Source: Streptomyces sedi (lineage in GTDB: Bacteria; Actinomycetota; Actinomycetes; Streptomycetales; Streptomycetaceae). Taken from it: a stretch of DNA of 64,000 bases. A model generated the notes under the pieces. It searched no databases and was not told where the DNA came from. It saw only the letters and a list, made by a program, of their open reading frames with translations. The stretch's first letter is position 1. Every line of letters starts with the position of its first letter. The stretch spans positions 1 through 64,000 of the forward strand of contig NZ_VDGT01000014.1 in NCBI RefSeq assembly GCF_006335015.1, written 5' to 3'. Of this stretch, positions 52,740 to 60,436 are shown one piece after another. The translations under genes and the position numbers were made by a program.

Positions 52740-53528
52740 GTGAGGGAGGACGCGCGGGCCCTTCCGCCGCTGGGCAGGGTCCTGGTGGTCATCCCGACGT
52801 ACAACGAGGCGGACAATCTCCCGCCGCTGGTCAGACGGCTGCGCGCGCTGATGCCTGCGTGCGAGGTGCTGGTCGCCGACGACGACAGCCCCGACGGCAC
52901 CGGCAAGCTCGCCGACGAGCTGGCCGCCGCCGACCCCGGGGTCCATGTGCTGCACCGGCCGGGTAAGGAGGGCCTCGGCGCCGCCTATCTGGCCGGTTTC
53001 CGCTGGGGCGTGGAACGCGGCTACGGCGTGCTGGTCGAGATGGACGGCGACGGCTCGCACCAGCCGGAGGAGCTGCCCCGGCTGCTGACCGCCCTGGCCT
53101 CGGCCGACGTGGTGCTCGGCTCCCGCTGGGTGCCGGGCGGCAGGATCGTCAACTGGCCGCGCTACCGTCAGCTGCTCTCCCGGGGCGGCAGCGCCTACTC
53201 GCGGCGGGTGCTCGGCCTGCCGATCAGGGACGTGACCGGCGGCTACCGCGCCTTCCGGGCGCGGGTGCTGAACGAGGCGCTGCTGCACGACGTGGCGTCG
53301 CAGGGCTACTGCTTCCAGGTGGACCTCGCCCACCGGGCGATCCGGGCGGGGCACCGGGTGGTCGAGGTGCCCATCACGTTCGTCGAGCGGGCGCACGGCA
53401 ACAGCAAGATGAGCCGGGACATCGTGATCGAGGCGCTGTGGCGGGTGACCGCCTGGGGAATCGCCGCCCGACTCGGTGGATTGCCCCGACGCCAGGCACA
53501 CTTGCAGCATGACATCCGGGAGCCCTGA
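52740..53528 (+). CDS. ppm: Polyprenol monophosphomannose synthase
   Basis: 262 residues, family 2 glycosyltransferase (DPM1-like). The GTG at 52740 has GGAAGGAG upstream. The nucleotide region starts VLVVIPTYNEADNLPPLV; the metal-binding acids are in VADDDSPDGTG and VEMDGDGSHQPEELPRL; the family tail FVERAHGNSKMS is present. It makes polyprenol-phosphate-mannose, the mannosyl donor for protein O-mannosylation and lipoglycans. It is co-transcribed with lnt, matching the Streptomyces and mycobacterial arrangement. Confidence 0.93.
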   Translation: MREDARALPPLGRVLVVIPTYNEADNLPPLVRRLRALMPACEVLVADDDSPDGTGKLADELAAADPGVHVLHRPGKEGLGAAYLAGFRWGVERGYGVLVEMDGDGSHQPEELPRLLTALASADVVLGSRWVPGGRIVNWPRYRQLLSRGGSAYSRRVLGLPIRDVTGGYRAFRARVLNEALLHDVASQGYCFQVDLAHRAIRAGHRVVEVPITFVERAHGNSKMSRDIVIEALWRVTAWGIAARLGGLPRRQAHLQHDIREP

Positions 53529-54084
53529 CCCGTACCGAGGCCGACGCACGGGCGCGACGCGCGCCGTCGGCCGCCGCCGTGGCCCGTTGGCCCTGCTGCC
53601 GCTGGTGGTGGCCGCCTGGGCGCTGCTGGAGATCTGGCTGCTGATCATGCTCGGCCAGGCGGCCGGCGGCCTCACCGTCTTCCTGGTGCTGGTCGCCGGG
53701 GTCCTGGCGGGCGCTTTGGTGATCCGGCACGCCGGCAGGCGCGCCTGGCAGCGGCTGGCGGCGCAGGCCAGGGGGACGGCGGAGCCGGGCACCCGTTCGC
53801 CGGCCGGCGGTGGGGTGCTGACCATGCTGGGCGGCCTGCTGCTGATGGTCCCCGGCCTGCTCTCCGACGTGGTCGCGCTGCTGTGCCTCTTCCCGCCGAC
53901 CGCCAAGCTGATCCGCGGCTCCGCCGCGCGCGCCGTCGAGCGGCACACCTGGCCCGTGGGGCCCGCGTTCCGCGCGGCGGGGGAGGCCGGCCGGCGGATG
54001 CGCCACCCGGACGGCCGTGTCGTCCAGGGCGAGGTCGTCCGCGACGACGACGAGCCCGGCGAGGACCGCGACCGCCGCGCCTGA
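53509..54084 (+). CDS. fxsA: FxsA-family membrane protein
   Basis: 191 residues; ATG at 53509 lies 20 bases inside the end of ppm, so the genes are coupled. The FxsA core is visible: PLVVAAWALLEIWLLIMLGQ, then LVLVAGVLAGALVIRHAG, and GGVLTMLGGLLLMVPGLLSD near 100. The C-terminus is basic and hydrophilic. FxsA relates to phage exclusion in E. coli, but the cellular role in actinobacteria is not known. Confidence 0.88.
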   Translation: MTSGSPDPYRGRRTGATRAVGRRRGPLALLPLVVAAWALLEIWLLIMLGQAAGGLTVFLVLVAGVLAGALVIRHAGRRAWQRLAAQARGTAEPGTRSPAGGGVLTMLGGLLLMVPGLLSDVVALLCLFPPTAKLIRGSAARAVERHTWPVGPAFRAAGEAGRRMRHPDGRVVQGEVVRDDDEPGEDRDRRA

Positions 54085-54137
54085 CCGCCACCCGACGCCT
54101 GACCACCACCCGACCATGGAGCCGTCGTGAACGGCAC

Positions 54138-54173
54138 GAAGGCCCGGGCCACCGAACGGTGACCCGGGCCTTC
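54138..54173. terminator. Bidirectional terminator between fxsA and rbpA
   Basis: The arms GAAGGCCCGGGCCACCG and CGGTGACCCGGGCCTTC pair with one wobble around a short loop. It lies between the convergent fxsA and rbpA genes and can serve both strands. Confidence 0.8.
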
Positions 54174-54214
54174 CGTGTCTCTGTGGGGCTCCCCGCGGGC
54201 GGGGGCCCGGCCGC

Positions 54215-54589
54215 CTAAGCGGACTTGCGGCTGTCGCGCGGGTGGACCGCGATGTTCATCGCGCCCGAACGCAGTACCGCCAGCCGCTCGGCCAGCACCT
54301 CTTCCAACTCCTCGCGGGTGCGCCGCTCCATCAGCATGTCCCAGTGCGTCCGCGCGGGCTTCCCCTTCTTCTCCTCCGGGCCCTCGCCGTCCACCAGCAG
54401 GGCCTGGGAGCCGCAGACCTTGCACTCCCACTCCGGAGGAATCTCGGCCTCCACCGAGAACGGCATCTCGAAGCGATGGCCGTTCTGGCATTGGTACTCC
54501 ACCGCCTGACGCGGCGCGAGGTCGATACCGCGGTCGGTCTCGTAGCTGGTCACCACGAGCCGCGTGCCACGCAGAGCTCGCTCACTCAT
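54215..54589 (-). CDS. rbpA: RNA polymerase-binding protein RbpA
   Basis: 124 residues, the normal size. RbpA binds the housekeeping sigma factor and RNA polymerase and stabilises the open complex. Zinc ligands Cys34, His38, Cys56 and Cys59 are present (QCQNGHRF and CKVCGS). The C-terminal sigma-interacting part ends ERLAVLRSGAMNIAVHPRDS, followed by RKSA. The ATG is at 54589. A SigR-type promoter lies upstream, as known for rbpA in S. coelicolor. Confidence 0.97.
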   Translation of the reverse strand: MSERALRGTRLVVTSYETDRGIDLAPRQAVEYQCQNGHRFEMPFSVEAEIPPEWECKVCGSQALLVDGEGPEEKKGKPARTHWDMLMERRTREELEEVLAERLAVLRSGAMNIAVHPRDSRKSA

Positions 54590-54651
54590 GAATCGTGCCT
54601 CCCGGGCTGGTCGCCCACAGGACAGGTGTCGCTGTCATCATCAATCAGGTC

Positions 54652-54677
54652 AACGTCCGGTCGGCGGCGAAGATTCC
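54652..54677 (-). promoter_or_regulatory. SigR-type promoter of rbpA
   Basis: On the minus strand GGAAT (54677-54673) is followed by exactly 18 bases and then GTT (54654-54652), matching the SigR consensus GGAAT-N18-GTT for thiol-oxidative-stress promoters. It is about 63 bases upstream of the rbpA start. Confidence 0.8.
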
Positions 54678-54758
54678 CGTCGTAGGTCATACGTCGCCCG
54701 TCGTACCGACCCTTCTTGTACCCACCGTCGCCCGGTTTGTCACATCTGAGAGGGGATG

Positions 54759-55460
54759 TCACCCGGCGTCCGCAGAGGATGGCTCGTTGTCACGGTCCAC
54801 CCGGCGGGACCAAAGGCGTACAGTACCCCGCTTGCCCCGGTCTTCGAAATCCATTCTCCCGCCCGTGTCGCCCCCGGGGGCGGGCGGCGCCAGCACCCGC
54901 AGGAAGAACTGCGCGAGCGGCCCTATCGCCACCGCGTAGACCACGGTCCCCGCCCCGGCCGTGCCGCCGAGGACGATGCCGACCGCCAGGACCAGGACCT
55001 CGATGCTCGTCCGCACCAGCCGGACCGAGCGCCCGGCGACCCGGCTCACCCCCGTCATCAGGCCGTCCCGGGGGCCGGCGCCGAAGCTGGCCGAGAGGTA
55101 GAGGCCGGTCGCCAGGCCGTTGAGCACCACCGCGCCCAGCATCAGCGGTATCTGTCCGGCCAGCGAGGTCACCGGCGGGACGAGGGCGGCCGTGGCGTCC
55201 AGGGAGAGCCCGACCAGCAGCACGTTGGAGACCGTGCCGAGCCCGGGGCGCTCGCGCAGCGGCCACCAGAGCAACAGCAGCAGCACGCCTGTGATGTTGA
55301 CCACCAGGCCGAGGGAGAGGCCGGCTCTCTCGCCGACCCCCTGGTGGAAGACGTCCCACGGGACGAGTCCCAGGCCGGCCCGCAGCAGCAGCGCGGCGCT
55401 CGCGCCGTAGAGCAGCAGGCCGACATAGAGCTGGACCAGGCGGCGTGACAACCGGCTCAT
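54759..55460 (-). CDS. YczE/YitT-like membrane protein
   Basis: 233 residues with about five membrane segments and an acidic/basic cytoplasmic tail. The start reads RLVQLYVGLLLYGASAALLL, and GLVPWDVFHQGVGERAGLSL matches the YczE group (often called BCR/YitT family). Its function is unknown. It is divergent from a MocR-type regulator, the arrangement known for yczE and yczR, which suggests control by that regulator. Confidence 0.8.
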   Translation of the reverse strand: MSRLSRRLVQLYVGLLLYGASAALLLRAGLGLVPWDVFHQGVGERAGLSLGLVVNITGVLLLLLWWPLRERPGLGTVSNVLLVGLSLDATAALVPPVTSLAGQIPLMLGAVVLNGLATGLYLSASFGAGPRDGLMTGVSRVAGRSVRLVRTSIEVLVLAVGIVLGGTAGAGTVVYAVAIGPLAQFFLRVLAPPAPGGDTGGRMDFEDRGKRGTVRLWSRRVDRDNEPSSADAG

Positions 55461-55481
55461 CGGGCAAGTCCTTCTGGTTGA

Positions 55482-55554
55482 ATTGGACTGACTGAGAGCT
55501 AGCCTCTGGCCTGATCTCGGGCCGGTGGTACGTCCAATCCGAGTAAGGTGGACC
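55482..55554. promoter_or_regulatory. Candidate MocR-regulator operators in the divergent gap
   Basis: Within the 101-base gap, ATTGGAC (55482-55488) and its reverse complement GTCCAAT (55532-55538) are 50 bases apart, and TGGACC recurs at 55549-55554. Spaced half-sites are typical of MocR-type regulators. The site assignment is inferred from symmetry only. Confidence 0.45.
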
Positions 55555-55561
55555 GATTTTC

Positions 55562-57067
55562 ATGGCTGAGTGGACCTCGACGGTCGGAACCGGCCAACTG
55601 GCGCGGCTGCTCCACTCCCAGGACGGCTACGGCCGGACGCCCGGCGGCTCCAGGAAGGCCCCCGCCTACCGCGCGCTCGCCGACGGCGTGCGGCTGCTGG
55701 TGCTGGAGGGCCGCGTCCCGGTCGGCGCGCGGCTGCCCGCCGAGCGCGAGCTGGCCGGCGCCCTCGCCGTCAGCCGCACGACCGTGGCCGCCGCGTTCGA
55801 GGCGCTGCGCGGCGAGGGCTTCCTGGAGTCCCGGCGCGGCGCCGGCAGTTGGACCGCCGTCCCCGCCGGCCGCCCGCTGCCGGCGCGCGGCCTGGAACCG
55901 CTGCCGCCCGAGGCCGTCGGCTCGATGATCGACCTCGGCTGCGCCGCGCTCCCCGCGCCCGAACCCTGGCTGACCCGCGCCTGCCAGGCCGCGCTCGCCG
56001 AACTCCCGCCCGCCGCCGCCACCCACGGCGACTTCCCCGCCGGCCTGCCCGCCCTGCGCCGGGCCCTCGCCGACCGCTACACCGAGCGCGGCGTGCCCAC
56101 CATGCCCGAACAGATCATGGTCACCACCGGCGCGATGGGGGCGATGGCCGCGCTGTGCCGGATGTTCGCGGCCGGCGAGCGGGTCGCCGTCGAGCACCCC
56201 TCCTACGCCAACGTCCTCCAGCTGATGCGCGACACCGGCGCGCGGCTGATCCCCGTGCCGATGGCGGACGCCGCGCCCCGCTGGGACCTCGCGGCCTGGC
56301 GGCGCACCCTCACCGAGGCGGCGCCGCGCATGGCCTACGTGGTGGCGGACTTCCACAACCCGACGGGCGCACTCGCCGACGAGGACCGCCGCCGCGAGCT
56401 GGTGGCCGCCGCCAGGGCGGCCGGCACCACGCTGGTCGTCGACGAGACCATGGTCGACCTCGCGCTCGACGAGGAGCCGGCCCGCCGGATGCCGCGCCCG
56501 ATGAGCGCGTTCGACCACGGCGGCGCGGGCGTCATCACCGTCGGCTCGGCCAGCAAGTCGATCTGGGCCGGGATGCGGATCGGCTGGGTCCGCGCCGCCC
56601 CCGAGGTGATCAGGGGCCTGATCTCCCGCCGCGCCTACGCCGACCTCGGCAGCCCCGTCCTCGAACAGCTCGCCGTCAGCTGGCTGTTGACCTCGGGCGG
56701 CTGGCACGACGCGGTCGCCCAGCGCCGGGACGAGATCCGGGCCAGCCGCACCGACCTGGTGCGGGCGCTGCGCCGACGGCTGCCGGACTGGGACTTCACC
56801 GTGCCGCCCGGCGGGCTCACCCTCTGGGTGCGCACCGGCGGCCTCTCCGGCTCCCGGATCGCAGAGGCCGGCGAACGGTGCGGCGTCCGGCTGCCGTCCG
56901 GGCCGCGCTTCGGCGTCGACGGCGCCTTCGAGGGCTACGTCCGGCTGCCGTTCACCGTGCGCGGCCCCGTCGCCGACGAGGCCGCCGCCCGGCTGGCGCG
57001 GGCCGCCGAGGCCGTCGCCCGCCACGGCGTACCCGACCAGCAGATGCCCGCCGGCTACACCAGCTGA
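55562..57067 (+). CDS. MocR-family regulator (GntR HTH fused to aminotransferase-like domain)
   Basis: 501 residues. An N-terminal winged helix (about 35-100) with VPVGARLPAERELAGALAVS then RTTVAAAFEALRGEGFLESR precedes a fold type I aminotransferase-like domain. The PLP lysine is in VGSASKSIWAGMRIGW near residue 328, and DFHNPTGALADEDRRRE lies near 262. MocR proteins use PLP as an effector. The divergent YczE-like gene suggests this is the YczR subgroup. Confidence 0.9.
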   Translation: MAEWTSTVGTGQLARLLHSQDGYGRTPGGSRKAPAYRALADGVRLLVLEGRVPVGARLPAERELAGALAVSRTTVAAAFEALRGEGFLESRRGAGSWTAVPAGRPLPARGLEPLPPEAVGSMIDLGCAALPAPEPWLTRACQAALAELPPAAATHGDFPAGLPALRRALADRYTERGVPTMPEQIMVTTGAMGAMAALCRMFAAGERVAVEHPSYANVLQLMRDTGARLIPVPMADAAPRWDLAAWRRTLTEAAPRMAYVVADFHNPTGALADEDRRRELVAAARAAGTTLVVDETMVDLALDEEPARRMPRPMSAFDHGGAGVITVGSASKSIWAGMRIGWVRAAPEVIRGLISRRAYADLGSPVLEQLAVSWLLTSGGWHDAVAQRRDEIRASRTDLVRALRRRLPDWDFTVPPGGLTLWVRTGGLSGSRIAEAGERCGVRLPSGPRFGVDGAFEGYVRLPFTVRGPVADEAAARLARAAEAVARHGVPDQQMPAGYTS

Positions 57068-57077
57068 CCGCCGCGTC

Positions 57078-57449
57078 TCACGGCTCGACCGGCCCCTGGA
57101 GGAACTGGAGGTAGTTGCCCACCGGGTCGGTGATCGTGGAGAAGTACCAGCCCCCGCCCACCTCCTCCACCGGCCGCACCCAGGTCACGCCGAGCGAGTT
57201 CAGATGGCGCTCGGCGGCGCGGATGTCCCGCACCGTGATGTTCACCAGCGTCCGGCCCGGCTCGGCCGCCCGCTCGGCGACGTCGTCCCGCCGGTCGAAG
57301 CCGATGACGGCGCCGGGGCCGACCGCCAGCAGATGCTCCTCCCAACGGGCGCCCAGCGGCTCCAACGCCGCCCGGTACCACGCGATCAGCTCCTCGATCT
57401 CGGTGCCGCAGATCAGGATGCCGAGCCCGTTGACGTTCTCCCGCTCCAT
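57078..57449 (-). CDS. VOC-superfamily (glyoxalase/bleomycin-resistance-like) protein
   Basis: 123 residues forming a two-repeat VOC fold, with YFSTITDPVGNYLQFLQGP at the end. Typical metal positions are not all evident, so it may be a binding protein or dioxygenase-like protein rather than glyoxalase I. It is convergent with the MocR gene (10-base gap between stops). Confidence 0.75.
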   Translation of the reverse strand: MERENVNGLGILICGTEIEELIAWYRAALEPLGARWEEHLLAVGPGAVIGFDRRDDVAERAAEPGRTLVNITVRDIRAAERHLNSLGVTWVRPVEEVGGGWYFSTITDPVGNYLQFLQGPVEP

Positions 57450-57612
57450 GTCCCTTGCCTCTCCTCGGATACCGGCGCCGCCTCCCGCGGGCGACCGCCG
57501 GAGGGTGGACCTGGCCGGCCGCGGAAACTCATCGGTGCGGCGGCGACCCGGTCACCTCCGGGCGGGGTCCCGGCGCGGGTGGCCCACCCTTGGCGCGGGG
57601 TGGGAGGAAGAA

Positions 57613-57686
57613 GGGCGGGGCCCCGCCCGCGGGTGTGCCCGCCCGAGGGGAGCCGCCGGGGGCGGCGCCGGCCGGCGGGCCGGCGC
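57613..57686 (-). terminator. Strong GC hairpins downstream of the DNA polymerase gene
   Basis: GGGCGGGGCCCCGCCC (57613-57628) is a perfect palindrome, and GCGCCGGCC (57665-57673) pairs exactly with GGCCGGCGC (57678-57686) around a four-base loop. They follow the stop of the leftward polymerase gene and should terminate it. The remainder of 57450-57718 shows nothing else. Confidence 0.7.
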
Positions 57687-57718
57687 GCCCGGAACGGCCG
57701 GCGGCTCTCCCGCACCCG

Positions 57719-59362
57719 CTACTTCGCGTCCGCGTAGCACTCGACCGTCGCCGTCGTGAAGGGGAACGCCACCGGCACGTCCCCGAACGCCAGCCGCCCC
57801 GCCGAAGCCGCCGCACCGGCGACGGCCGCCACCACCCGCTCCGCCTCCTCGGCCGGGCAGTGCACCACCACCTCGTCGTGCTGGAAGAAGACCAGCTCCG
57901 CCGCGCACCCCCGCAACTCCCTGCGCAGCGCGGCCAACAGCAGCAGCGCCCAGTCGGCCGCCGAGCCCTGGACCACGAAGTTCCGAGTGAAGCGGCCCCT
58001 GGCCCGCGCCGAGGCGCCCACCCCCTCGGCGTCCTCGTCCCCCGCCGGGGAGGTGCGCCCCAGCCAGGTGCGGACCGGCTCGCCGCGCTCCCCGGCACGC
58101 GCCGCCTCGTCGACGCAGGCCACCGCGGCCGGGAACCGCCGCCGCAGGTCGGCGAGATGACGCAGCCCGTCGCCCGAGGTCTGCCCGTAGATCGCCCCCA
58201 GCAGCGCCAGCTTCGCCGCCGAACGGTCCCAGCCGCCCGCCTGCCCGGCCAGCCTGCCGTACAGGTCCTCGGAGCCGGCCGCCACCGCCATCAGACCGCG
58301 GTCGCGGGAGATCGCCGCCAGCACCCGGGGCTCCAACTGCGCCGCGTCCGCCACCACCAGCCGCCACCCCGGGTCGGCCACCACCGCGCGACGCACCACC
58401 TTCGGGATCTGCAACGCGCCGCCGCCGTGCGTCGTCCACCGGCCCGACGCCGCGCCGCCCACGACGTACTCCGAGCGGAACCTCCCGTCCCGCACCCACT
58501 CCCGCAGCCAGGACCAGCCGTGCGCCGTCCAGATCCGGTACAGCCGCTTGTACTCCAGCAGCGGCGCCACCGCCGGGTGGTCCACCTCCCGCAGCTCCCA
58601 GGCGCGGGTGCTGCCGATCCGGACCCCGGCCCTGGCGAACGCCCGTATCACCTCGGCCGGCAGGTCGGGCCGCACCCGCGTGCCCCCGCCGAACGCCGAG
58701 GACACCTCCTCGGCCAGCTCCGCCAGCCGCCGGGGCTCCGACCCGCCGGGGAAGCGCTCGCCCAACAGCTCGTCCAGCAGCCGCCGATGGATGTCGGCCC
58801 GCCACGGCAGCCCCACCGCCCGCAGCTCGGCGGCGACCAGCGTCCCCGCCGACTCCGCCGCCAGCAGCAGCCGCATCCGCTCCGGATGCCGCGCCAGCCC
58901 GATCCGCTCCCGCTGCCCGGCGTACACCGCCAGCAGCGCCTCCATCGGGTCCGCGTCCCCCGGCAGCGGCGCCGGCGCCGCCTCGAAGAGCGACGGCTGC
59001 TCGTTCGGCGCCCCCGGCGGCGGATCGGCCGGCTCCGGCAGCCGCCGCAGCCGCGCCCACGCCGCTCCCAGGGAACGGGGCCGCCCCCACGCCCCCTCGT
59101 GCCCCAGCAGCAGCGCCTCCGCCGCCTCCACGTCGTGGCACCGCTCCACCCGCACCCCGGCGGCCAGCAGCTCCGGATAGACCGCCGACGTCGCCCGCCA
59201 CACCCAGCGCGTCACCAGGGGCCGCCCGCGCACCGCCGTCACCGCGTCCCGCTCCACCCGCACCGCGCCGGCCGGACGGCCGGCGGCGTCCAACGGGCAG
59301 ACCCGCGCCGAGCCGTCCGGATACTCAGCCAACGCGCAGTGCGCCACCCGCTCCTCGCTCAC
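57719..59362 (-). CDS. Family A DNA polymerase (bifunctional exonuclease/polymerase annotation class)
   Basis: About 547 residues from a GTG at 59362; a further upstream start at 59407 would add 15. The polymerase motifs are DAAQLEPRVLAAISRD (motif A-like), RSAAKLALLGAIYGQTSG (motif B) and VFFQHDEVVVHC (motif C), about residues 335-510. The N-terminal 180 residues correspond to the exonuclease-like domain, but the classic DEDD acids are not evident. It is much shorter than PolA, so it is an actinobacterial accessory polymerase with no assigned role. Confidence 0.83.
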   Translation of the reverse strand: MSEERVAHCALAEYPDGSARVCPLDAAGRPAGAVRVERDAVTAVRGRPLVTRWVWRATSAVYPELLAAGVRVERCHDVEAAEALLLGHEGAWGRPRSLGAAWARLRRLPEPADPPPGAPNEQPSLFEAAPAPLPGDADPMEALLAVYAGQRERIGLARHPERMRLLLAAESAGTLVAAELRAVGLPWRADIHRRLLDELLGERFPGGSEPRRLAELAEEVSSAFGGGTRVRPDLPAEVIRAFARAGVRIGSTRAWELREVDHPAVAPLLEYKRLYRIWTAHGWSWLREWVRDGRFRSEYVVGGAASGRWTTHGGGALQIPKVVRRAVVADPGWRLVVADAAQLEPRVLAAISRDRGLMAVAAGSEDLYGRLAGQAGGWDRSAAKLALLGAIYGQTSGDGLRHLADLRRRFPAAVACVDEAARAGERGEPVRTWLGRTSPAGDEDAEGVGASARARGRFTRNFVVQGSAADWALLLLAALRRELRGCAAELVFFQHDEVVVHCPAEEAERVVAAVAGAAASAGRLAFGDVPVAFPFTTATVECYADAK

Positions 59363-59453
59363 CCGAGCGATTCTGGCAGCGGCCACTGACAATCCGGCCG
59401 AGGCCACCGGTCGCGGCGGCGGCGCCCGGCCTCAGGTCGCCCTCGGGCCGCCC

Positions 59454-60302
59454 TCAGGCCGGCCGCTGGTCCGACGTCTCGCCGCCCGCGATCAGCAGCT
59501 CGGCCAGGTGCGCCCCGACCTCCTCGCGATCGGAGTCCGGCAGCCCGCCGTCCGTCACCCAGGTGTCCACGTCGTCCAGCGAGGCGAACGAACTCAGGCC
59601 CGTCGTCCCCCACTTGGTGTGGTCGGCCACCACCACCACCCGTCGCGCCGAACGGATGAAGTGCCGGTTGGTCTCCGCCTCCGCCAGGTTCGGCGTGGAG
59701 AGCCCCGCCTCCACCGAGAGCCCGTGCACGCCGAGGAAGAGCACGTCGAAGTGGAGCGAGGCGATCGCCGCGTCCGCCACCGGACCCACCAGCGAGTCCG
59801 ACGGCGTGCGCACCCCGCCGGTGAGCACCACCCGCGCCGCGTCACCCCCGTCCTGCCCCGCGCCCGCGTCGCCCGCCTGGCGCGCGTGGTGGAACACGTC
59901 GGCGACCCGCACCGAGTTGGTCACCACCGTCAACTCCGGTACCTCCAGCAGCTCGTGCGCCACGGCGAAGGTCGTCGTGCCGCCGGAGAGCGCCACCGCG
60001 CTCCCCGGAGTCGCCAGGCTCGCCGCCGACCGGGCGATCGCGCTCTTGGCCGACAGCTCCAGCGCCGACTTGGCCTCGAATCCGGGCTCGTGCGTGCGGC
60101 GTTCGGGAACGGGCACGGCCCCGCCGTGCACCTTCTCCAACGCCCCCTGCCTGGCCAGCACGTCGAGGTCCCGACGGACCGTCATGTCCGAAACCTGCAA
60201 CATGCGTGTCAGCTCGCTCACCCGGATGCCGCCCCTGCGGCGCACCTCGTCCAGGATGAGCGCCCGCCGCTGGCCCGCCAGCAGGTTCTGGTTGTCGCTC
60301 AC
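59454..60302 (-). CDS. DeoR-family transcriptional regulator
   Basis: 282 residues from a GTG at 60302 with GGAGG six bases upstream; an ATG at 60332 would add ten residues but lacks a ribosome site. The HTH reads RRRGGIRVSELTRMLQVSDM followed by TVRRDLDVL. The sugar-phosphate sensor domain has ALSGGTTTFAVAHELL, RVVLTGGVRTPSDSLVGPVA and a DHTKWG motif. It probably represses a carbohydrate operon elsewhere, since no adjacent sugar genes are present. Confidence 0.9.
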   Translation of the reverse strand: MSDNQNLLAGQRRALILDEVRRRGGIRVSELTRMLQVSDMTVRRDLDVLARQGALEKVHGGAVPVPERRTHEPGFEAKSALELSAKSAIARSAASLATPGSAVALSGGTTTFAVAHELLEVPELTVVTNSVRVADVFHHARQAGDAGAGQDGGDAARVVLTGGVRTPSDSLVGPVADAAIASLHFDVLFLGVHGLSVEAGLSTPNLAEAETNRHFIRSARRVVVVADHTKWGTTGLSSFASLDDVDTWVTDGGLPDSDREEVGAHLAELLIAGGETSDQRPA

Positions 60303-60436
60303 AGGACCTCCCACCTCCTCGGTGCGCCACATCCTGCCATGGTGACATCAACCCTTCGGAGGCGGTTCGCCACGGCCTCAGCGGAGAGAGTTCCAGACAG
60401 GCAGGCACGCGCCGTGCGTGCCGGGCAGGGGAGACG

